Shown: positions 1-11,200 of the stretch, piece after piece | Layout of the letters: every line of letters starts with the position of its first letter | Numbering within the stretch: position 1 is the stretch's first letter | Notes under the pieces: model-generated | Database searches by the model: none | What the model was told of the DNA's origin: nothing | What the model saw: the letters and a program-made list of their open reading frames with translations, nothing else | Program-made: the position numbers and the translations under genes | NCBI RefSeq assembly: GCF_000006405.1 | Contig: NW_003206190.1 | Span: 164,232 to 208,234 of the forward strand | Direction: 5' to 3' | From: Perkinsus marinus ATCC 50983 | Taxonomy: Eukaryota > Perkinsozoa > Perkinsida > Perkinsidae | DNA: 44,003 bases

Positions 1-1182
1 TTGTGGCGGACAGCGTCAGGTACAGCCTATGACTTCATTGGTATGAGCTCAGAATACGTCGGTTGAACGGCTGCCGGATCAACTAGACAGTTCGAAACAC
101 ACCTGGAGCGACGACTCTTGGAGGAATCGGATCCGTTGCTAGCCATATAGGGAACGCAAAGGTAGTCGATGGATCAAACTCGAACTATATTGAATACGGA
201 TAAGTCTAGACTAGGGAAATGAAATGATAAGACCAATAGTCTAGTTCACTTGACAACAATGACTGCCATGCACGCATGCTCACGTTCCTAACTGGAACAA
301 GGTGACGCGCTTGTCTACGAATAGACAGTCAGGGAAAATCAGGAGCCCTCATCATCGACTCCTACAACAGACAGTCCCTTGAACTTCTGGTACGTGGACA
401 GACTGTGGAATCAGCAGTGACGCCGAACTGGCGTCATGATGAGCGCAATATGAAACTCGAAGAATAGCGAGTGACCGCAACTATCCACTAACATCCAGAG
501 GTGTTCCAAGAGTCCCATCTCCAACACCTGAAATGCTCGTCATGATGCTAACCCACGATGCAGCAGCACTGTTTTCCTCTTCAGAACCATCGTGAGCTTC
601 CCAGGTGAGTACCACGTATGTGACGTAGTCGACGATACCGCTCAAGCTCTCAAAGACCTCATTTGCCATCGGCCACATCAGTATCGTACTCGACAGGGCT
701 GTAAGCGAGCTCAGCTGTCAAATCAACGTTGCAATTGACTCCTCGAGAAAATCGGATATAACATTCAGGCATACGATGATGGATACTGACCGGATGAGCG
801 AGCCCACAAAACTTCAATCGATAATATTGTGTTTTCCATTATCGATGGGAGCTAGAGAGGTGACTGGAGAAAAACTATACAGAGATTCTCCTGTTGTAGG
901 AAACAAAAAGAAAACTACACTTTTATATATCATGGCCACTACGACCAAGGCCAATCAACGCATTAATGAGAACAACAATATGAAAAATTAACTACCCAAC
1001 ACCTCGTGATTGTAGAAAGAACTAGGTTAATGAAACTATCTAGCATTCCTTTAGAGCTGTCAAAGAGACAAAGGAACGAACAGACGGGAATCTATCATCT
1101 GTAGATTAATTATCAGACATGAGACAACTACAGTTTTACAAAAAAATGATACCCATAGCTGGCAACGTCCACTAAACCCGCG
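1..1182. other. No gene recognised
   Basis: I see no recognisable gene here. The longest plausible piece is a 65-codon open stretch on the minus strand at 481-678; it matches no family I know and has no signal peptide or membrane segment. It could be a terminal exon of a gene running leftward out of the window, but nothing shows this. Confidence 0.4.
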
Positions 1183-2070
1183 TCATACAGCAATCGCAGG
1201 GTTACCAGCATTCACGTGTTGAGGAGTGCCCAGGAAGGCACTCGAATCAGCAGGAGTATTAGCATTGGTTGGAGCGATGATAACAACATCGCGAGACTTA
1301 CTGTTGTCTTTCCTCTTCAACAACACACAGTTAGCGATGAGTAAAAGCAAGAGAACTCCGGCCACAACCCATAGAGCAATCATAACACCCAGAGTCCAGT
1401 CGTTGACATCATCGATGACAGCAGTATTACTAGCACACCAGGCAGTAGCTGCCGATATGCTCAGACCGATACCATCAGCTCCGAGACTAAGAATCCGGCA
1501 AGCTTCGAAAGATGGAGCTGACACACGAGGAGCACCATCGTCAATCCAGTCGTTCATCCAGTCCTCGATAGTGCCGTCATCACAACTGACTTCACCACAT
1601 TCTATTGTTGCCAAACTCGTTATTTCACAACTAACGTCACATTTCTTATCCGTCCACAGATCGCCATAAGCTTGTCGAATGTGCTCGTAAACCTCGTAAG
1701 TGTTCGAATCGTTGTCCAAGACGTTGAGTTCAGCAGGGCTCTTGTCCGACAGGTCGTTGGTATAGGAAAGGTAAACCGAAGCAGCAATAGCAGCAGCGAC
1801 GATGATGGCCAGCATGATGCCGGGTAATACAGCATATAGTGCAAGTAGCCACTTCTGGCCCAACTTAGTGCCAATGCACCCCATGATGCCACCGATGATG
1901 AGAACAATACCACCAGCAAGTGTCAGCCAGACCCACCATTCATCGACGAAACCTTCGAAATTAGAAGCCAGCAGATAGATGGAAACCGCGAGGATGCCGG
2001 CACCCATGAGGAATATGATAGTGTCCATCATGTAGTGGACGAGCTTCGAAAAGACGGTACAGCAACCCAT
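1183..2070 (-). CDS. Tetraspanin-like four-helix membrane protein A
   Basis: A single-exon gene of 295 residues with the tetraspanin layout. A short cytoplasmic N-terminus starts MGCCTVFSK, with cysteines at residues 3-4 that could be palmitoylated. Three hydrophobic helices lie at about 13-35, 46-67 and 72-98, a large extracellular loop spans about 99-228, and a fourth helix lies at about 229-252 before a basic cytoplasmic tail. The large loop has eight cysteines and acidic WMNDW-type motifs but lacks the CCG signature of classical animal tetraspanins, so I call it tetraspanin-like. It is a close paralogue of the gene at 2313-3086, on the same strand about 240 bp downstream of that gene, and a more distant one of the gene at 14259. 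Its likely role is organising plasma-membrane or vesicle microdomains, by family inference only. Confidence 0.8.
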   Translation of the reverse strand: MGCCTVFSKLVHYMMDTIIFLMGAGILAVSIYLLASNFEGFVDEWWVWLTLAGGIVLIIGGIMGCIGTKLGQKWLLALYAVLPGIMLAIIVAAAIAASVYLSYTNDLSDKSPAELNVLDNDSNTYEVYEHIRQAYGDLWTDKKCDVSCEITSLATIECGEVSCDDGTIEDWMNDWIDDGAPRVSAPSFEACRILSLGADGIGLSISAATAWCASNTAVIDDVNDWTLGVMIALWVVAGVLLLLLIANCVLLKRKDNSKSRDVVIIAPTNANTPADSSAFLGTPQHVNAGNPAIAV

Positions 2071-2312
2071 TAGGAGCTTTGAGTAAACTGATGCATGACG
2101 ACCAATCGTAATTATTCGTCAACACGAACAAATGCAGCTATGAAACTAGCATGTCTAGTCTAGACTATTTGATAGAGATGTACGCTCGCCTATACAGCAC
2201 AGCTGATTAGAAGTAGCAAATCCGAGTCAACTCAAGAGAGGAATTCAGAGGACGAATCGCGCGGCTTTGAATGGCAAAGCCGCGAGAGAAACTGTAGTAA
2301 TTAAGAGTGAGA

Positions 2313-3086
2313 TCATCGTTTCCTCCTACTACTGATAAGAATACAGTTGGCTATTAAAACAATGACAAGAAAAACCGAGATGACCCAGAAAACTATCATG
2401 AACCCCAGGGTCCAATCGTTGGCATCACTGATGACTGCTGTATTGCTGGCACACCAACCAGTTGCCGCCGACTCGCTACCTTCAATACCATCAGCGTCGA
2501 TGGACAGCACGAGACAGCGTCCAAACGACGCGCCCGAAATACCAGACGAGGCTTCCTCAATCCAGTCCTCCATCCAGCCCTCGACAGTGCCGTCATCACA
2601 GGTAACTTCACCGCACTCGACAAAGGCAAGACTGTTGACAGTACACGACACATCACAGTTCTGGTCATTCCATAGCGTACCATAAACTTCCCGAATTCCA
2701 TCATATACCTCGTAGGTGTGCGAGTCGGTATCGAGTGAGTTGAGCTCACTAGCACTTTTATCAGCAAGGCGGTCAGTGTACGAGTAGTTGACCGAGGAAC
2801 CAATCGCAGCAATGATAAATAAGATGAGCACAAGAGCAGGAATGATACTGTAGACCCACAAAACCCATTTCGTCTTCAGACTAGCACCGACGCAACCGAT
2901 GATAGCAGCAATCATAAGTAGAGCCCCAGCAAAGACAGCAATCCATACCCACCATTTCTCGACGAAACCCTCGTAGTTAGAGGCTAGTAGATAGATGCTG
3001 AAGGCGAGGACGAGAGCACCAACAACGAAGATTGTGAGGTCGAAAAGGTAGTGAACGAACTTCGACACTCCGGTACAAAAGCCCAT
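2313..3086 (-). CDS. Tetraspanin-like four-helix membrane protein B
   Basis: The sister of the gene at 1183-2070. I place the start at the ATG giving MGFCTGVSK, because this aligns exactly with the MGCCTVFSK start of the paralogue; an in-frame ATG 45 codons upstream (3221) would add a Phe-rich stretch absent from the other copies. The result is a 257-residue protein with four hydrophobic helices. A large loop between helices 3 and 4 carries conserved CDVSC, CGEV.CDDGT and ATGWCASN motifs. It lacks the long C-terminal tail of copy A and stops soon after helix 4 with SSRRKR, a basic cytoplasmic end. A and B look like a tandem duplication. Family function: membrane microdomain scaffolding; no substrate can be inferred. 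Confidence 0.78.
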   Translation of the reverse strand: MGFCTGVSKFVHYLFDLTIFVVGALVLAFSIYLLASNYEGFVEKWWVWIAVFAGALLMIAAIIGCVGASLKTKWVLWVYSIIPALVLILFIIAAIGSSVNYSYTDRLADKSASELNSLDTDSHTYEVYDGIREVYGTLWNDQNCDVSCTVNSLAFVECGEVTCDDGTVEGWMEDWIEEASSGISGASFGRCLVLSIDADGIEGSESAATGWCASNTAVISDANDWTLGFMIVFWVISVFLVIVLIANCILISSRRKR

Positions 3087-3849
3087 TATATGTAGTCTCA
3101 CAAAGTATATCAACCTGATCAAACACAGTAAACTGAACTTCAAAGGAACCTCGAAAAAGGAAGTCGAAAAGAAAACTTTCAACACTACTTGTCTCTTGAA
3201 ACGAGTCCCAGTATATATCACTCTTTAAACACAGCGAGTGCTTCAGAAATTTGTATCGATTAAGTTGGTTTTTCTATCACACTTCCGACTGAGACACTTT
3301 TTACGAGATAAAAAGCTGCAGCTAAACCAGTGAGAAGACCCCTAATCGGTCACTAGACTCACGACCACTAGTTGATAAACGCTCTGATTACCACACAAAC
3401 ATCAGTTAACAAGGAAGAGCAAGAACAAGACACAACACTAACGTCATGTTCGACACTACCACAGCACAGGATATGAAGCACTGCTACGTGCTTCAACGGG
3501 AATAGCACAATTCTACCAAGAGTACACAAGATCTCCAGCACGCGCATATGCTCCGTAGTAAACCAACATAAGAGGTTGCTCACTCGAGGCAAATTACGAT
3601 TTGTGGACAAGAGACGAGACGGTTTCGATATCACATACGATAGTTATAGATTCGCACGACGCCTCACAATGTTGCAAAACCACCAATATCGACCTGACCT
3701 GATCTACCCTTCGATACATAAGTTCACCGTATTAGTCATCACATGTCTTATCTATCAATTTACACATGAACCAAACAGTGGGTGAGCAGAAACGTGGATC
3801 ATCTGAAACGTCTACGGTGAATTAAACCTAAATCTCAACTAGAAAAAGA
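3087..3849. other. Intergenic stretch, no gene recognised
   Basis: This lies between the start of tetraspanin-like gene B and the stop of the mitochondrial carrier. The open frames (for example 3368-3634, minus strand) resemble nothing I know and lack a conserved partner. It probably holds the promoter of gene B and the 3' flank of the carrier gene. Confidence 0.45.
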
Positions 3850-5175
3850 CTAAGCTAGTCTCTGCATATAGTCAATCAAATACTGAGCCAAAGTAAATGA
3901 GAACGTGAGCTTTGGACCAACCGATAGCACCTTCGGTATCTAAATGGAATGTTATGGTAGGATACAAGACAAGCTCGAACGTTACGCTTCCTTTGAAGAA
4001 AGCGCCAACGCCTTCCTTAGCGGTAATATCAGCGATGATGCGGAATGCTGAGCAACCCGCGTAGTTGCCCGACTGAAGTCTGGTTTTGACCACGTCCAGA
4101 GGGCAAGCGACTAGGATGCTGGCTACAGAGCCAGCAGTACCTGAGGGAGCGTGCCTCTTGGACACATGTAAACTCTGATAAGGATCTTACTCGATAACGC
4201 AAAGTGAACGAAGCCAGGTTTGCCATTACGAGCATCAGTAAGGCTGTGCTTAACCGCGTAATTAACACCAAAAAGCATGAACGAGCCAGCTATGTTCCCT
4301 AAAGATGACCGATGAGATCGACAGACTTGCTCAGGAACCCACTTGCTGCGGTCACCCCTGCGCCGGCATAAAGCGACGAGAGACCTTCACGTTGGCAAAC
4401 TTGGGCGAAGTTGAGCTTGCGATACTCAGGGTTAGTCTGGTACTTGATCTTCAATACCTGACAAACGGACGTATGAAGACGATACCGAGAAGGGGTTCAC
4501 GTCTAGAGGGAGAAGGACAACTTCGCCAGCTCCTATCAGAGACCCACTGAGGCCGTTGCCTAAGATAAGTGAAACTAACAACAATGCCAGGAGATTTGCC
4601 CTTACACCAAAACTGCTGAGTTGGGCTCCTGTCGGATGGGAAAACGTACTTGTCCAGGCCTTCTTTCACCACAGGTTGGCCACCAAACTTGTAAACTCGT
4701 TGAGAGATCTTGTACAGGGCGCCGTAACCGAAACCGGGGAACAGTGCAGCCCATTTGCCGACGAAGCCTCGAACGCCGCCGATCGCAGCCGTGCCGGATT
4801 CTCGTTGGAAAACAACCTGAGCAGAAGAACTAATCAAGAAGCAATCGAGATGGTAACGATGAAAGGTAGAACACAGACATCGACCGGACATATTTGGTAT
4901 CTTCGAGGGAGGGAATCTTTGCGTTTCATCAAGGTCAATCTTGAGACGCTCGAGATCTCACCGTTTGCCAGTTGGTCATGTTCAGAGCCACACTCGAATT
5001 CATCAGCCGCTTAGCCAGAGTGTCCACCGGATAAAAGATGCAAAGCTCGGCCCTGAAGGGTCTTGTACAGCACGAGGATACGCAAGTTGAGAACCCACAT
5101 CCCAGCCACGCCGGCCCCGGTCACTCTGGCGAAGGTCTTGTTGCCTGACTGAGTCTCATAGTGTTGAGGAGCCAT
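3850..5175 (-). CDS. Mitochondrial carrier, GTP/GDP (GGC1) type, eight exons
   Basis: The raw frames look broken, but splicing gives a clean carrier of about 301 residues, the normal family length. Exons on the minus strand: 5099-5175, 4962-5052, 4606-4816, 4501-4559, 4343-4457, 4191-4298, 3986-4140, 3850-3939. All seven introns are GT-AG and keep frame; six are 43-50 nt and one is 145 nt. Three carrier signatures appear: YPVDTLAKR, LPLDVLKIK and CPLDVVKTR. The segment LFPGFGYGALYKISQRVYK, then GGQP, and the closing IPKVLSVGPKLTF align in register with yeast Ggc1, the inner-membrane GTP/GDP exchanger. The start MAPQHYE precedes the first helix directly, as expected. The gene diverges from the glycosidase-like gene with about 190 bp between starts. 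Family assignment is firm; the substrate is inferred from similarity recalled, not computed. Confidence 0.88.
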
Positions 5176-5287
5176 AGCCGACGGCTGTGATGTCGAAGAC
5201 GATAGAGAAAAACTGAAAATTCAACGAATTGGATCACCACAATGTGAAGATGAGCAAATCAACTTGTTAGTGTGCTGCAAAGGGAAA

Positions 5288-5350
5288 AATGACTGGTGTG
5301 GGGCTCGAACCCCCGACCTCCGATCCCGTCACGCGCCACGAAACTTCAGT
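5288..5350 (-). pseudogene. tRNA relic in a divergent intergenic region
   Basis: The minus strand reads a T-arm-like segment with a GGGGGTTCGAGCCCC core, followed by ACACCAGTCA. Upstream, GACTGAA could pair five of seven bases with ACCAGTC as an acceptor stem. The middle is too short for both a D-arm and an anticodon arm, and one T-stem pair is lost, so this looks like a decayed tRNA and not a working one. It lies between the mitochondrial carrier start (5175) and the glycosidase-like start (5367). It also explains the spurious in-frame extension upstream of the glycosidase start. Confidence 0.5.
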
Positions 5351-5366
5351 CTTCAACATCTTCCTG

Positions 5367-7845
5367 ATGCCTCCAATGATCGCTTTCATTGTGGCCGTCC
5401 TCCTCTATCCTGTCCTCAGTGTCACCCCTTCCACGGTGACCTGGATAGGCCTCCTCCCTGAAGAGAACGCTACCACTTATGTCAATGCCATGCCTATCGG
5501 TAACGGTGCTTTAGCTGCTAATGTAATCGTTGACAATAAGAATGCTTCTAACCCTATCATAGCGCTGCTGATATCGGATCAGAGATCCTGGAATGAGGCG
5601 GGGGAGTTCATCAAAGTTGGAAAGGTCACTCTAGAGCTCACCCCCAACCCGTGGGTGACGGCCGACACTACCTCGATTAAGCAGGTGGGGTCAGACTTGA
5701 CTAATATCTTCAGCGTCGTCACTTGTTCCGCAGGTTCTCAATACCTCTACAGGAAGTGTTATTCTTGAAGTCGGCCCTTCCCCACCGACGAGGGTCGAAG
5801 CCTACGTTGATGCCCTCAAGGATGTCTTAGTGGTGAACATCTCCTCCCCAACACCGATTGATGTCTCGGTTGTCGCCGAGCTGCTACGCCCTAAGCCCTT
5901 CTCTAGGCAACCCTTGTATCACTGCCGACCCTACAACGTCAGTGCCGACTTCTATCTCAACGACTCTGGAGGAGTCATCGGCTGGGCCCACGCCAACGTT
6001 CGCAGCGATTACACCACTAGCATTCTGGAAGCTCTCAACCTCGAGTCCCTCAAAGGGTCTATTACCGATCGTATCGCCAACAGATCTACTGCGGCTACAT
6101 GGCGCTTTGGAACGTCTATGATTGCGACCCTGTCTGTGGGAGAGCTGAAGACCTCAGAGCCAAGCCGGGACTTCTCCATGGTCATCGGTGTCGCCACCTC
6201 CGAGCAAGGTTTGGACCCTGCCGTTGCTGAGTCGAAGAGGCTCATCGCGGAATACAACAGCATGACTGCTATCGAGAAGCACATGCAGTGGTGGGCACAG
6301 TTCTGGAACCGTAGCTGGATCGAAGTCACCGGCCCTAGGGCTGGCGAGGTCAACAGTAAAAGTGCCCTCCATCGCTACCTACAGGGTATTCAATCACGAG
6401 AGCCGATCCCTATCAAATTCAATGGAATGCTCTTCACGGCTCAGAGGGAGGAAGTGGACTACAACAAGTGGGGAGGGCTCAACTGGTGGCAAAATGCTCG
6501 AATGCCCTATTATAACATGTTCGCCAGTGGGGATGCTGACATGGTCGATGCGACCTTCCTGCAGGCCTTCCTCAGTACGTTGAAGTACGCTGAGATGAAG
6601 ACCAAGGTGTACTACCCGGACATGAGCGGTGACGCTGCATACTGGGACGAGTACAGTCACCCTTTGATCGGCAGTACGCATCCTATGAGCTATGGTTGCG
6701 GTCGCGAGGGCAGGGCATGGGGCATGCCAGTTTGGTACTCGGTGGATCCGCCCAATCACTATAATCTTCAGGGAGGTCTTGACCTCAGCTTGCTGGCTTT
6801 GGACCATTATTCGTGGACACGAGATGCCACTGTATTGGCTAGAAATCTCCCTATGGTCGACGCGGTGGTGAACTTTTTTGCTCAGTGGAGAACTGGACGT
6901 AATGACAACGGTAAGATGATGATCTTCCCTGGGCAAGCTCTCGAGACGTGGGTGTGTCTGGGGTACCAGTACATGCAACCTGGACTCAACTGTACACTCA
7001 ACGATATGCCCACTGTGGCTGGCTTACACGCTGTACTGGCTCGACTAGAAGCCTTGCCGACCGAGCTCACTACTGCTGAGCAACGACAAAGGTGGGCGGC
7101 GCTGAAGGCAGTGGTGCCACCACTACCATTGATTGATGCTGAAGTAGGAGGAGGCAAGAAGTTGGCCCCATGTGAGGCGTGTGGCTTGGGACCAGAAAAC
7201 TTCGAAAATGCTGAGCTATATGCGGTCCATCCTTATAGGCTGGTCACGGCGAAGGATGTTGGGGAGAATCTTGAGGTTGCCCGTGCTGCTTATAGAGAGA
7301 AAAGATTCACCACTGATGATGGATGGAATCAGAATGTGATGGATGCGGCCTTGCTGGGACTGGCAATAGACGCTCAGGAGTTGCTGATCGAAAGAGCTGC
7401 TAAGCCCGCACCAGAGGGTTATCGCTTCACAGCGTTTGGACGACAAATGCAAGATTGGCATCCCTCCTTAGACCATTATTCGGTCATGAGGAACGGCCTG
7501 ATCTACGCCGTATTGCAGCCGCTGGACGATGCGGATGATGGAATGCTGCTCTTTCCGGCGTGGCCTTGTGATTGGGATGTGGACTTGAAGCTATGGGGAC
7601 CAAGACAGACTCTTGTACAGGCTAAGATGGTCAATGGTGTTGTCACGGAGTTCCATGTGGAGCCTCTGAGCCGTAACGACTCCGTGAGAATACTACAATG
7701 TCAAGTACGATCGCAGTCAACTTCTACCCCTTCCCCCACTACTCCTTCTACTACCCCAACAGGAGGATCGGTAACAGGTTGGTCCCTGCAGCTTGCGGCT
7801 ATCATTATATGTTCTATTTCGTCCTATATATGGAGTTCCACTTGA
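5367..7845 (+). CDS. Secreted, probably GPI-anchored glycosidase-like protein (GH95/DUF5703-like)
   Basis: Two exons (5367-5684, 5734-7845) joined over a 49-nt GT-AG intron give about 809 residues. I chose the ATG at 5367 because it begins a signal peptide (MPPMIAFIVAVLLYPVLS); the in-frame ATG at 5289 only reads through a tRNA relic. Near the N-terminus, VNAMPIGNGALAANV is the opening motif of DUF5703/GH95-like (alpha/alpha)6-barrel enzymes. The core has GGLNWWQNARMPYYNM, FPGQALETW and NDMPTVAGLHAVL, typical of that alpha-L-fucosidase-like superfamily. The C-terminus has a Ser/Thr/Pro stretch and then a final hydrophobic segment (LQLAAIIICSISSYIW), consistent with a GPI-attachment signal or a tail anchor. 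Its likely role is trimming of glycans at the cell surface or outside the cell. The fold family is probable; the sugar specificity is unknown. Confidence 0.72.
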
Positions 7846-8228
7846 GCCTGTCAACCTATGAAGGGCGTTCATTCTTATGTTAGTTTTTTGACCGATTCTC
7901 GCGAGTCTGTTTCACGGCGATCAGTGATGTAGGTAGTTGTGGGGACCTGGGGGGTATTTTTTGAAAGTTCCATAGTAGTTGTTATCACCACGCTACTGTG
8001 CTGGTAGTGATGTCCGCGTCGGTGGGAGCTGAAAATCAAACTAATGGTAATACAAACAGGCTCATGCCGTCCTGTCTTATAGTGTGCTGTAGTTATCCAT
8101 AGTTTTCTGGGAGCGTTAGCGGAATCGGCGACAGCCTCGATCAAGGGCGAAGACCCGACATCATCAGCTGACCAAGCGATGGCTCTGTAGGAAAAAGGCA
8201 TGCGTAGTAGTGTGATGTCGCTGCCAGG
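7846..8228. other. Intergenic stretch, no gene recognised
   Basis: The 3' flank of the glycosidase-like gene and the presumed promoter of the RRP12-like gene. A minus-strand open frame at 7875-8201 shows no family features. It may contain 5' untranslated exons, but I cannot support one. Confidence 0.4.
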
Positions 8229-11200
8229 ATGGAGTCGTTGAATAATGCTACGGTGAAGCCTCAGTGGGCTAGCGTGTTATTCCCGGTATTGGTGGATTTA
8301 TTACAGGGCTTAAGGAAGGAGATGGACGGCCCTAAGAGGGTAGTGGTTCCTCTACGGCCTGTGAGTGTATTTTTACGTCGATGTAGGTGCTGCTCTTGAG
8401 GTCCCATCCGGTGTGGGGTGGCGTCATCGACTTCGTATTTAATACAGCGGTGATGAGTGGTACTCCTAATGAGCTGCTCTCGGCTACTGTGGCTCATGGT
8501 AGAGCTACGAAGAAAGGAACAGTGAACACCACTAGAGCTGCTCTGGATGCTGGTACTAAGTTTGGAATTCCCAAGGGTGTGGTTATGATAATATGAGGCG
8601 TTCTGACTAACGGTGTGAAGTCACATCAGTCAAGCTCAACTGGGTAGAGAAGTTGGCAGGAATAAAACTCGACGTGAATCGGTCGTTTCTGAGGAACGTA
8701 CTGGGGTGGCAGAGTATTGAAACTCAATGGGTTTATCGCTTCCTCTCTGAACTGTGCTTTTCTTCAGGTGTGGAACTCCTGTTGACATTCTCTGCATCAG
8801 CGATCCTCCGAGTTGCACCGCTGAAGATAGTGGCATCAGGAACAGCTGAAGATCCTGCAGCCCGGCTATGGCGACTCTTGGGAGCGAAAGACACCAGTGA
8901 ATTCGCTGTTGAGACCCGACTGTGGCTCCTACCGCTGATAAGAAGCACTGGAGGCTGCGGTTGTCAGCTATCTGACTGGGTCGAGATGATGTTGCCGGCT
9001 GCTGTGTTTGTCAACGGCGTGGCGAAAAGCAGTAAGGGGCCTCTTTTCCATATTGTACGTTCGAAAATCTCCGACGAGTAGCATTGGGAAAACAGCTCGT
9101 GTCGCGAATTGATCAGCCGTGAAGGGAAAAATGGAGGGGAAAATTGGTGTATGAATATAATAGGTATTGGTTTTGTGTTGGAGGGTGGAAAGTGTTTGTT
9201 GTTCAGATGAGTCCGTGGACCCGACCCGAGCTCGAAAGCTTTTTACTGTAGTTGAGCAGCTCTGGGAGGTCCTGCCTTCGATGATAGATGGATGTGATAC
9301 TCTTGAATGGTTTTACACTTTTTCTATCAGAACTATCGCCGTGTGCCAGGTGTTGATCTGCCTCAAGCTCTGACAATGCAGAAGAGCCTCCTCGGCAAGA
9401 CCATGTTGGGAGCAGCAACGACTCGTAATGAGCGGACTCCAGAGGTGCTACTTGGGGCTACGACGCAGCCGGTGCAAGTGCATTCCTTTCTCACCAGGTG
9501 CAAGAGTCGGCCTTGAAGGCTATGAGGGTCCTTGGTGAGGAGTCTTCTCGACAATGGCCGTCCGGTCAGAATGTCCCGAAGGAGGTCTCGGCGGTTGGGG
9601 ATAGATTCATCAACCCATTATGTAAGATATTCATCGCGGTGCGGGATGGGAGGGTGCGGTGTAGGCTCGATGTATATGGCAGAGTCGAGCGTGAAGTTGA
9701 GAGATCTCATTGTGGAGGCAGTGACCGCCGTTGCGAAGAGGTGAGATTTAGTTTGATTGGTGTAGTGGATAAGTTGCATGTGTGGCTAGCGGGAGGTCGT
9801 TGGATCGATTCTTGCTGTCTGCATTTTAGCTGCTGTTCTCTTCAAGTCCTCCAAACAGTCTTCACCAACGTGACCAAGCAGCTTGTACAGGAGAGTCAGA
9901 AGGACTCCACTAACGTACCATTCAGCTGTCCATCATCCCTTAGCATCCTTCCTTGCAGGTAGTGTCAGACCTCAGTGAGCTCTGTCTGGCCCTTCTACCC
10001 GCCGTCCCCGCCTCGGGCCGGCAGCTGGTGGTAGGCAAGGTGTTCACTCCTCTCATGAAGTAGGTAGCCTCTTAATATGGTCTTTGCTATTCTCATGGTG
10101 TTAGGAACTCCTCAGCTCCGGCGAGGCTCCAAAAGGCTGCTTATCGAGCTATTAGAATTGCCGTTGAAGCCGGGGACTCCTCGGGTGGCGAGTCAGTGCA
10201 GGTTGGTGTCGATCGCTGCCACACTCGGAAGCAGTCGTAGGCTCGTCAGGCCCTTCTGGAACTGCTCAATACCGTACCGTCGTCAGCTCAGACCATCAAG
10301 CACAGACTGTTGCTGGCAAGGTCGTTATTGCAGTCTGTGAGTGGTGAGGAGGAGAAGCCTGTCATGGCGGCTCTAATCCCAGAGGCTATGGTGGCGACCA
10401 GAGACCCCGGAGCTCAGGTAGGGAAACGCAAGAGAGCAAGATTTTGATTGAGAGCTAAAGTTTTAGCGGAGCGATGACAGGTTCGTATTTTGGGATGGAC
10501 CCTTTTAACGGATGCTTGTCGGCGTTGTGCGGCTTCGGAAGATTCCCTTGTGGCCCTCATCAATATCGTCTGTGCGGGGCTTGCTGGCAGCTCGGTTGAC
10601 ATGGTCTGTGCTTCCGTTGAGACTCTAGGTATCAACAGTCTCTTGTCTCACTTGCAATCTTGCATTTCCTCAACGCACAGGTCTCGTGGTGGAGCAGTGT
10701 TGGCCATTGGGTGCTGATGACGTAACTTCGGCTGCTACCGCTAGTAATCCCTTCGCGGCTTCGGCTGTGCCCTCGGAGGCGACGAAGAGAGCGTCTCTGT
10801 TGCGGGAGGTGGTCAAGACTGTGCTGTTGGTACGGGCCGACGGTAGAGCTATTGAGAAACCCCTCTTCAAGAGTTTGCTGCTTTTTGTAATATACTGGTC
10901 TACCGTGTGGTGACAGCTGAGGGTTTTCAGACTCGGTCGTGTCTCCGCGTGGGTAACGGCCTCAACCGTGAATGCCTAGAGATGTACCATAAGCTGACCT
11001 TGAGCGCGGAGGGGAAGAATCAGATGCAGTTGAAGATGGGTATGAGGAGGTTGATGGAGAAGTTGGGTAAAAGAGTCGGATGGGCAGACCTGGCGGCGGC
11101 TACACCTGAGGAGCATCGCCCCTTGGTGAAGCATGTAAGGTGCCTTTACTCTCGGGCCGAGTCGGGAAGTCTTTTGATAGGTCCAAAAGCAACTTGAACG

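Noticed and set aside
1226-2685. Plus-strand open frames opposite the tetraspanin-like genes A and B
   Set aside because: They mirror the conserved coding frames on the other strand and show no independent features.
3850-5175. Mitochondrial carrier as a frameshifted pseudogene
   Set aside because: All apparent frame breaks are resolved by short GT-AG introns that restore a full 301-residue carrier aligned with the family.
5289-5366. N-terminal extension of the glycosidase-like protein
   Set aside because: The extension reads through the tRNA relic. The ATG at 5367 gives a proper signal peptide.
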